Source: Roseburia_C sp051879315 (GTDB lineage Bacteria; Bacillota; Clostridia; Lachnospirales; Lachnospiraceae). Taken from it: a stretch of 64,000 bases of DNA. How positions within the stretch are numbered: the stretch's first letter is position 1; every line of letters starts with the position of its first letter. The notes beneath the pieces are model-generated. The model was not told the DNA's origin, searched no databases, and worked only from the letters and a program-made list of their open reading frames with translations. Below, piece after piece: positions 57,644 through 64,000 of this stretch. Location of the stretch: positions 1 through 64,000 of the forward strand of contig JBJELW010000048.1 in assembly GCA_051879315.1 (NCBI GenBank), given 5' to 3'. The translations under genes were made by a program, and so were the position numbers.

Positions 57644-60600
57644 ATGTATTTAAAAAGTATTGAGATACATGGCTTCAAATCATTTGCAAACAAGATTGTA
57701 TTTGATTTTCACAATGGAATTACAGGCATTGTAGGCCCTAACGGTAGTGGAAAAAGTAATGTGGCGGATGCGGTGCGCTGGGTGTTGGGAGAAAAGAGTG
57801 CCAAGCAGTTGCGTGGAGCCAGTATGCAGGATGTAATTTTTGCGGGTACGGAAAACCGTAAGCCCTTAAGTTATGCCTATGTGGCCCTTACCCTGGATAA
57901 TGCGGATCATCAGCTGGCCATTGATTTTTCTGAGGTGACAGTGGCCAGAAGAGTGTACCGTTCCGGGGAGAGTGAGTACCTGATCAATGGGAACCCCTGC
58001 AGATTAAAGGATGTCAGCGAGCTTTTTTATGATACGGGTATCGGAAAAGAAGGCTACTCCATTATCGGTCAGGGTCAGATCGAAAAGATTCTGAGCGGAA
58101 AACCGGAGGAGCGTCGGGAGCTTTTTGACGAGGCGGCCGGTATTGTGAAATACAAGAGCAGAAAGGTTGTTGCACAGAAAAAGCTGGACAGCGAGCGGGA
58201 GAATCTTGTCCGTGTTAATGACATTCTGGCGGAGCTGGAGCGTCAGGTGGGCCCCCTGGAGAAGCAGTCCGAAAAGGCAAAGATCTATCTGAAGAAAAAG
58301 GAAGAGTTAAAGACTTTGGATGTAAACATGTTCCTTCTGGAAGTGGAGCGCATCGATGGGGAACTTGCTGATGTGGAGAAAAAGTATCAGATCGCTGACG
58401 GTCATTTAAAGGACAGCAACGAGGCTTATGAGAATATCAAGCTTCAGTATGAAAAAATGGAGCAGGATATGGAGGCCATGGATGCAGCTATCAATGAGAG
58501 CCGGGAGAATCTCAGCAATACCAATGTGATGAAGGGGAAACTGGAAGGCCAGATCAATGTGCTGAAGGAGCAGATCAAGGCAGCTCAGACTGCGGAGGAG
58601 ACCCTGCAGCAGAGACTGGATCAGATTGCGGCGAATAAGGCGGAGAAGTCCCGGCAGTTAGAAGGTTACCTTTCTTCCAAGCAGGAACTGGATCAGCAGA
58701 TGGAGGAGATCAGTCTGCGCAAGGAAAAAGCAGAGAGTGAACTGAAGGCCATTCAGGATGAGATTGCCCGCTGCAATCAGGGAATCGAGGACGGGAAAAA
58801 CGAGATCATTGAACTGTTGAACAGGAAGGCTTCCCTGAAGGCAAAACAGCAGAAATTCGACACCATGGCAGAGCAGGTGAACATTCGCAAGGCCCAGCTG
58901 AATCAGCGATTGTTAAAGCGCAAGAGCGAAGAAGCGGATCTGGACAGTGTGTTGGAGGAGTACCAGCAGGCACTGCAGCAGGTAAATCATTCCATCGAGG
59001 AATTAAAACAAAAGGAGAAAGAGGATTCTGCCAGGATGGCAGAGTGGAGGCAGAAGACCGCTGCAAACCGGGGAGAACTGGAACAGGCTACCGGGGAGTA
59101 TCACAAACAGCAGTCCAGACTGGAATCCTTAAAAAATATTGCGGAGCGTTATGATGGTTACGGTAACAGTATCCGCCGTGTGATGGAGCAGAAGGAGAAA
59201 AATGCCGGTATTTTAGGCGTTGTGGCGGATCTCATCAAGGTTGAGAAAAAGTATGAGACAGCCATCGAGACGGCTCTGGGAGGAAATATCCAGAATATTG
59301 TCACCAAAGATGAAGACACCGCCAAGAAAATGATCCGGTATCTGAAAGAAAATCGATTCGGACGGGCAACTTTCCTGCCGCTGACCAGTGTCACCGGAAA
59401 GGATAACAGTAAAAATGATATTTATCTGTCTGAGCCGGGAGTCATCGGCAATGCCAATACTCTGGTAAAGACCAAAGAGGAATACGAAGGGATCATGGCA
59501 TATCTTTTGGGCAGGGTGTTCGTTGTGGATCATATCGATCACGCAGTGGCACTGGCGCGAAAGAGCAAATATTCCTTACATATTGTCACCCTGGAGGGAG
59601 AGTATCTAAGTCCGGGCGGTTCCATGGCAGGTGGAGCCTTCAAAAACAACAGTAATCTTCTGGGACGGAAGCGGGAGATTGACGACCTGGAGAAAAAGAT
59701 TGCAACCATTAAGGATACCATCAGCAAATGCAGGGAGCGGGAAGAGGAGATAAAGACCGCGCAGGAACTGCTTCGTCAGGAGTTAGAGCAGCTGCGCCAG
59801 GATTTACAGGAGAAGTATTTAGAGCAGAACACTGCCAAGATCAACGTGGATCGTGTAAGACAGCAGAAGGACGAGAGTCTTTCTGTATATGAAGGACTGA
59901 AAAAAGAAAGTCAGGAAATTGAGGATCAGCTGGCGGAAATCCGCAGGGAAAAGAAAAGGACAGAGGAAGATCTCATAGCAGCAGAGGATCGGGAAAAGGA
60001 AATTGGTGCCGAGTCAGAAAAATTCCAAAGCATTCTGGATCAGCAGATGGGCATGGAAGAAGAGGCGTCCAAGGCTGTTTCCGCAGTGCTCTTAGAGGAA
60101 GCTTCTTTCGGGCAGAAGGCAGAGTTCTTGCAGGAGAATCTGGATCGTGTCAATGAGGAAATCAGACGTGCGGATGAGGAAGCACAGCAGATGATTGAAC
60201 AGTCGAAAACTTCTAAGGATGATGCGATACAGAAAGAGAAGGATATCGAAGAGATCAAAAAGACGATTCTTGCCTCCGATGAGAACTATGCAGAATTAGA
60301 GAAACAGATTAGTGAGCAGACCAAGGCGAGAGAGGAAATGTCTGCGTCTTACAAGGGATTTTTTGAGAAGAGGGAGGAAATTTCCAAGGAGATTACGAAC
60401 CTGGATAAAGAGATTTTCCGTCTGAACAGTCAGCGTGAGAAGTTAGAGGAAGCCAGCGAGTATCAGACCAATTACATGTGGGAAGAGTACGAACTTACCC
60501 CCCACAATGCCAAGGCATTGCGGGATGAGAATTATCAGAATCTGCCGGAGCTGAAAAAACAGGTCAGCGGTATCAAGGACGAAATCCGGAAGCTGGGGGA

Positions 60601-61204
60601 TGTGAATGTCAATGCCATTGAGGAATACAAAGAACTCAGCGAGCGGTATGGCTTCCTTAAGACACAGCATGATGATCTGGTGGAAGCGGAGGCAACCCTG
60701 CTTGGTATCATTCAGGATCTGGATACCGGAATGAGAAAACAGTTTACCGAGCGTTTCGCAGAGATTCAGATCGAGTTTGACAAGGCTTTTAAACAGCTTT
60801 TCGGCGGTGGAAAAGGGACCCTGGAGCTGGTGGAGGACGAGGATATCTTGGAGTGCGGTATCCGTATTATCGCACAGCCACCGGGAAAGAAGCTGCAGAA
60901 CATGTTGCAGCTTTCCGGAGGAGAGAAATCCCTGACGGCCATTGCGCTATTATTTGCAATCCAGAACCTGAAACCCTCACCCTTCTGTCTCTTGGACGAG
61001 ATTGAGGCGGCGCTGGACGATTCCAACGTGGGAAGATTTGCAAATTATCTGCATAAGCTGACGAAAAATACACAGTTTATTGTAATCACCCACAGACGTG
61101 GTACCATGGCGGCAGCAGACCGACTGTATGGTATCACCATGCAGGAGAAGGGCGTATCCACCCTGGTAAGCGTCAACCTTATTGAAGGCGATTTGGATAA
61201 ATAA
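57644..61204 (+). CDS. smc: Chromosome partition protein SMC
   Basis: The condensin ATPase that loads at ParB sites and aligns chromosome arms. The 1186 residues have the N-terminal head with GPNGSGKSN (31-39), coiled coil from about 170 to 500, hinge about 515-660 (GVVADLIKV...SPGGSMAGGAF), return coiled coil, and the C-terminal head with LSGGEKSLTAIALLFA and LLDEIEAALDD. Length is usual. Its partners ScpA and ScpB are not in the window. Confidence 0.98.
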   Translation: MYLKSIEIHGFKSFANKIVFDFHNGITGIVGPNGSGKSNVADAVRWVLGEKSAKQLRGASMQDVIFAGTENRKPLSYAYVALTLDNADHQLAIDFSEVTVARRVYRSGESEYLINGNPCRLKDVSELFYDTGIGKEGYSIIGQGQIEKILSGKPEERRELFDEAAGIVKYKSRKVVAQKKLDSERENLVRVNDILAELERQVGPLEKQSEKAKIYLKKKEELKTLDVNMFLLEVERIDGELADVEKKYQIADGHLKDSNEAYENIKLQYEKMEQDMEAMDAAINESRENLSNTNVMKGKLEGQINVLKEQIKAAQTAEETLQQRLDQIAANKAEKSRQLEGYLSSKQELDQQMEEISLRKEKAESELKAIQDEIARCNQGIEDGKNEIIELLNRKASLKAKQQKFDTMAEQVNIRKAQLNQRLLKRKSEEADLDSVLEEYQQALQQVNHSIEELKQKEKEDSARMAEWRQKTAANRGELEQATGEYHKQQSRLESLKNIAERYDGYGNSIRRVMEQKEKNAGILGVVADLIKVEKKYETAIETALGGNIQNIVTKDEDTAKKMIRYLKENRFGRATFLPLTSVTGKDNSKNDIYLSEPGVIGNANTLVKTKEEYEGIMAYLLGRVFVVDHIDHAVALARKSKYSLHIVTLEGEYLSPGGSMAGGAFKNNSNLLGRKREIDDLEKKIATIKDTISKCREREEEIKTAQELLRQELEQLRQDLQEKYLEQNTAKINVDRVRQQKDESLSVYEGLKKESQEIEDQLAEIRREKKRTEEDLIAAEDREKEIGAESEKFQSILDQQMGMEEEASKAVSAVLLEEASFGQKAEFLQENLDRVNEEIRRADEEAQQMIEQSKTSKDDAIQKEKDIEEIKKTILASDENYAELEKQISEQTKAREEMSASYKGFFEKREEISKEITNLDKEIFRLNSQREKLEEASEYQTNYMWEEYELTPHNAKALRDENYQNLPELKKQVSGIKDEIRKLGDVNVNAIEEYKELSERYGFLKTQHDDLVEAEATLLGIIQDLDTGMRKQFTERFAEIQIEFDKAFKQLFGGGKGTLELVEDEDILECGIRIIAQPPGKKLQNMLQLSGGEKSLTAIALLFAIQNLKPSPFCLLDEIEAALDDSNVGRFANYLHKLTKNTQFIVITHRRGTMAAADRLYGITMQEKGVSTLVSVNLIEGDLDK

Positions 61205-61227
61205 TATTTATAGAAAGAAGTGACAGC

Positions 61228-62175
61228 ATGGAAGAAAAGAAAGGTTTTTTTGCCAGACTGGTATCCGGTCTGACCAAGACAAGAAACAATATTGTAGCGG
61301 GAATCGATGCGGTATTCCACGGATTTACCAATATTGACGACGATTTCTACGAGGAGATCGAGGAAATTTTAGTCATGGGAGATCTGGGTGTCCGGGCCAC
61401 TGAAGATATTATTGAGGACTTAAAACGCCGGGTCAAGGAAGAGAAAATCAAGGAGCCTGCAGCCTGTAAGGAGCTTTTGATCCAGAGCATTAAGGACAAA
61501 ATGAATGTGGGAGAGACGGCCTATCGTTTTGAGGAAGAAAAGTCTGTAGTGCTGGTGATTGGTGTAAACGGTGTGGGAAAGACCACTTCCGTGGGAAAGC
61601 TGGCAGGAAAACTGAAAGGTCAGGGAAAACGTGTGGTGCTGGCTGCGGCAGATACCTTCCGTGCTGCCGCAGGCAATCAGCTTAAGGAGTGGGCCAACCG
61701 GGCCGGCGTGGAGATGATCGGCGGCCAGGAGGGAGCAGATCCCGGAGCCGTGGTTTACGATGCGGTGGCAGCTGCCAAGGCCAGAAATGCGGATGTGCTG
61801 CTGTGTGATACGGCAGGAAGACTCCACAATAAAAAGAACCTGATGGAGGAATTGAAAAAAATAAACCGTATCCTGGAGAAGGAGTACCCGGATGCATACC
61901 GGGAAACTCTGGTGGTGTTGGATGCCACCACAGGACAGAACGCCCTGTCCCAGGCGAAGCAGTTTTCCGAGGCGGCGGAGATTACCGGCATCATTTTGAC
62001 GAAGATGGATGGAACCGCCAAAGGGGGAATTGCCGTGGCAATCCAGTCCGAGCTGGGCATTCCGGTGAAATATATCGGAGTGGGAGAGACCATTGATGAT
62101 TTACAGAAATTTGATTCAGAGCAGTTTGTCAACGCCCTGTTTGATGTGAAGGAAGAAGGAGAAGAATCATGTTGA
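61228..62175 (+). CDS. ftsY: Signal recognition particle receptor FtsY
   Basis: The SRP receptor GTPase that delivers ribosomes to the membrane. The 315 residues have the NG domain: GVNGVGKTT (112-120), DTFRAAA, DTAGRLHNK and TKMDGTAKGG. The acidic A domain is absent, so the protein is the short Gram-positive form. It starts 23 bases after smc. The next gene is usually ylxM-ffh in Firmicutes; here a threonine dehydratase gene overlaps it by 7 bases. Confidence 0.97.
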   Translation: MEEKKGFFARLVSGLTKTRNNIVAGIDAVFHGFTNIDDDFYEEIEEILVMGDLGVRATEDIIEDLKRRVKEEKIKEPAACKELLIQSIKDKMNVGETAYRFEEEKSVVLVIGVNGVGKTTSVGKLAGKLKGQGKRVVLAAADTFRAAAGNQLKEWANRAGVEMIGGQEGADPGAVVYDAVAAAKARNADVLLCDTAGRLHNKKNLMEELKKINRILEKEYPDAYRETLVVLDATTGQNALSQAKQFSEAAEITGIILTKMDGTAKGGIAVAIQSELGIPVKYIGVGETIDDLQKFDSEQFVNALFDVKEEGEESC

Positions 62176-63380
62176 CATTGGATAAATTCGAAGAAGCAAG
62201 TGAGAAGGTAAAAGAGGTTACGCTGGAGACGAAACTGGTTTACAGCAACTTCTTAAGTGAACAGACAGGAAACAAAGTGTATTTAAAGCCGGAGAATATG
62301 CAGTTTACCGGTGCATATAAGGTGCGCGGTGCCTACTATAAGATCAGCACCCTTTCTGAGGAAGAACGACAGAAGGGACTGATTACCGCTTCTGCCGGAA
62401 ATCATGCCCAGGGCGTGGCCTATGCGGCAAAATGCTACGGCTGCAAAGCAACCATCGTAATGCCCACCACCACACCGTTGATCAAGGTGAACCGCACCAA
62501 GAGTTACGGTGCCAACGTGGTGCTTTACGGGGATGTGTACGACGAGGCCTGTGCCCATGCCTATGAGCTGGCGGAGAAGGAAGGCTATACCTTTATTCAT
62601 CCCTTCGACGATCTGACGGTGGCCACCGGACAGGGAACCATCGCCATGGAGATTTTCAAAGAACTGCCCCTGGTGGAGTATATCCTGGTGCCCATCGGAG
62701 GAGGCGGACTGGCCACCGGTGTATCCACTTTGGCCAAGCTGTTGAATCCCAAAATCAAGGTCATCGGTGTGGAGCCGGCGGGAGCCAGCTGCATGAAGGC
62801 TTCTTTTGAGGCGGGAAAAGTGGTGACTTTACCCAATGTGAATACCATTGCAGATGGTACCGCGGTTAAAACACCGGGGGAGAAGATTTTCCCCTACATT
62901 AAGAAGAATTTAGACGACATCATCACCATTGAGGATGATGAACTTGTTGTTGCATTTTTGGATATGGTGGAGAACCATAAGATGATCGTGGAGAATTCCG
63001 GTTTACTTACCGTGGCTGCTGCCAAGCATTTGAATGTGAAGGATAAGCGCGTGGTTTCCATTTTAAGCGGTGGAAATATGGATGTGATCACCATGTCCTC
63101 TGTGGTGCAGCAGGGGTTGATTTTCAGAGACCGTATCTTTACCGTGTCTGTACTGCTTCCGGACAAGCCGGGAGAACTGACCAAAGTGTCCGATACCATT
63201 GCAAAGCAGCAGGGTAACGTGATCAAGCTGGAGCACAATCAGTTCGTGTCCATCAACCGGAATGCAGCTGTGGAGCTTCGTATCACGTTGGAAAGTTTTG
63301 GAACCGAGCATAAGAAGCAGATTATGGATGCTCTGGAGAAGAAAGGGTATAAGCCGAAGCTGGTAAGGACAAATTTATAA
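62169..63380 (+). CDS. ilvA: Threonine ammonia-lyase (threonine dehydratase)
   Basis: A PLP enzyme deaminating threonine to 2-oxobutyrate. In 403 residues Lys51 (FTGAYKVRGAY) holds PLP, SAGNHAQGVAYA binds the carboxylate and GGGGLATG the PLP phosphate. A C-terminal ACT-like domain (about 325-400) follows. The layout is the short TdcB/IlvA type with one ACT, so either isoleucine synthesis or threonine catabolism is possible. The ATG overlaps the ftsY end by 7 bases with AAGGAGAAG as ribosome site; linkage to ftsY is unusual. Confidence 0.93.
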   Translation: MLTLDKFEEASEKVKEVTLETKLVYSNFLSEQTGNKVYLKPENMQFTGAYKVRGAYYKISTLSEEERQKGLITASAGNHAQGVAYAAKCYGCKATIVMPTTTPLIKVNRTKSYGANVVLYGDVYDEACAHAYELAEKEGYTFIHPFDDLTVATGQGTIAMEIFKELPLVEYILVPIGGGGLATGVSTLAKLLNPKIKVIGVEPAGASCMKASFEAGKVVTLPNVNTIADGTAVKTPGEKIFPYIKKNLDDIITIEDDELVVAFLDMVENHKMIVENSGLLTVAAAKHLNVKDKRVVSILSGGNMDVITMSSVVQQGLIFRDRIFTVSVLLPDKPGELTKVSDTIAKQQGNVIKLEHNQFVSINRNAAVELRITLESFGTEHKKQIMDALEKKGYKPKLVRTNL

Positions 63381-63399
63381 GAGGTAATATATTATTTTT

Positions 63400-63531
63400 A
63401 GAATGAATTTGCGTTCTGTTGCAGACACGCTCTCGCTCTTGCCGGAACGTAGCGGTACTAAATTCGTGCAAAGCACTCATTAAGGACCGACGTTCCTCTA
63501 CGGTCTGCCACAGAATCGCAAAATTCATTCT
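63400..63531. repeat. 132-nt imperfect long hairpin
   Basis: The outer arms (63400-63426 and 63503-63531) pair over about 25 bp with two single-base bulges and one mismatch. The first 11 pairs are perfect (AGAATGAATTT with its complement). Further in, GGAACGT (63434-63440) pairs with ACGTTCC (63490-63496), and an apical GTGC/GCAC stem caps it. No coding frame is credible. It may be a small MITE-like element, a structured RNA, or a stem between converging genes. AT-rich DNA flanks it. Confidence 0.6.
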
Positions 63532-63562
63532 TATAAATAAGATTATTTTAAATTTTATATAT

Positions 63563-64000
63563 TTAATCCGCATCCACCTCAAAGGGAGTCACTGCGCCGC
63601 CTTCAATAGGCATCTGATAACAGACAGAATCACTATTGAAATCGTAGAAGTACAGCATATTGGACGTGGTGTGAATGGAAGTGAAGGTTCCTTCCATAAT
63701 CAGTTCTTCGTTGCTGCCGTCTAAGTTACATCGATAGATGCCTGAGGCATCCCCCGCATTTTTCTGATAAAAAATCCCATCTTCATAGATGTTGTAACAG
63801 TCCACCCGGTCAGATACCACGGTGGTGGGTACGGCATAGGATAAGTCTACCCGTGTAATTCCGTAGTCCCGTTCCCCGTCCATATAGTAGGCAATGCCGT
63901 CTACAACCGTGGGCTCATAGCAGACACACTCATATAGGGTGGAGATGCTGTCACTGGCGGTATCCATCGCCATCAAGTTGTGGTTGTAGTTTTCCTCGTT
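63563..64000 (-). CDS. DUF5050-type beta-propeller protein, 5' part beyond the window
   Basis: The frame is open from the stop at 63563 to the window edge, giving 145 residues of the C-terminal part. Repeats of about 40 residues can be seen: VVDGIAYYMDGERDYGITRVDL, YNIYEDGIFYQKNAGDASGIYRCNLDG and MLYFYDFNSDSVCYQMPIEGG. These fit the DUF5050/low-density-lipoprotein-receptor-like propeller found in clostridial surface proteins. The start and any signal peptide are not visible, so location is unproven. Confidence 0.7.
   Translation of the reverse strand, partial: NEENYNHNLMAMDTASDSISTLYECVCYEPTVVDGIAYYMDGERDYGITRVDLSYAVPTTVVSDRVDCYNIYEDGIFYQKNAGDASGIYRCNLDGSNEELIMEGTFTSIHTTSNMLYFYDFNSDSVCYQMPIEGGAVTPFEVDAD

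Noticed and set aside
62100..62168. T-box or amino-acid leader for the threonine dehydratase gene
   Set aside because: The gene starts inside ftsY, leaving no room for a leader, and no T-box GGTGG-ACCGCG string is visible.
1..64000. Search for tRNA, rRNA, CRISPR arrays, insertion sequences and phage genes
   Set aside because: No tRNA-like cloverleaf with CCA context, no regularly spaced repeats, no transposase or integrase frame was found by reading; this was by eye only.

Overview
The window looks like chromosomal DNA from a low-to-mid-GC clostridial Firmicute, most likely a Lachnospiraceae member. The support is operon order typical of Firmicutes (def-fmt-rsmB-rlmN-prpC-prkC-rsgA-rpe-thiN; yceD-rpmF; plsX-acpP-rnc-smc-ftsY), strong AGGAGG ribosome binding sites, intrinsic U-tract terminators, proteins of clostridial type (YlmC/YmxH, PASTA kinase, TmcAL, ACT plus PFL-like pair), and an IMP cyclohydrolase of the PurO type instead of a fused PurH. 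I cannot resolve the genus. A sigma-28-type promoter hints at a motile or formerly motile organism. No rRNA, tRNA, CRISPR array, insertion sequence or prophage gene was seen.

Layout. 1-1218: a PH-domain protein behind a structured leader, and a convergent CmpB-like membrane protein. 1292-12372: one long colinear run for replication restart, formyl-Met handling, rRNA methylation, PP2C phosphatase/PASTA kinase signalling, ribosome GTPase, pentose epimerase and thiamine pyrophosphokinase. 12373-19666: class-III aminotransferase, iron alcohol dehydrogenase, membrane EAL protein, YchF, YlmC, NrdR and a small unknown protein under a sigma-28-like promoter. 19732-26434: isochorismatase-like hydrolase, YqeG, RpiB, EF-P, then an LtaS-like sulfatase/YfhO pair for the cell envelope. 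26435-28784: a 32-residue ORF, a large glutathione-transferase-like protein with two C-terminal domains, and a thioesterase. 28790-37921: DNA polymerase I, CoaE, a long FtsA-like ATPase, WalJ-type hydrolase, ACT/PFL pair and a glycosyltransferase-like protein. 38132-40089: split last steps of purine synthesis.

40090-45819 is the most accessory-looking part: a lipoprotein/ATPase/permease importer, cysteine synthase, a second Xi-type glutathione-transferase homologue and a GNAT enzyme, read here as a sulfur-scavenging unit with palindromes in its promoter region. 45921-53947: TypA (reverse), an OB-fold protein, a corrinoid adenosyltransferase-like protein, dapA-dapB behind a lysine riboswitch, TmcAL (reverse) and acetate kinase. 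54047-63380: YceD-L32, a YesL-like protein, PlsX, acyl carrier protein, RNase III, SMC, FtsY and threonine dehydratase, followed by a 132-nt imperfect hairpin and a truncated beta-propeller-type gene at the window edge.

The main non-coding signal is a dispersed leader element. Two long copies (161-263 and 12519-12620) share a foldable three-way junction with a compensated base-pair change, and shorter relatives occur at 38031-38066, 26696-26723, 19763-19782 and 20938-20948. All except the 38031 copy have their 3' edge close upstream of a Shine-Dalgarno sequence.
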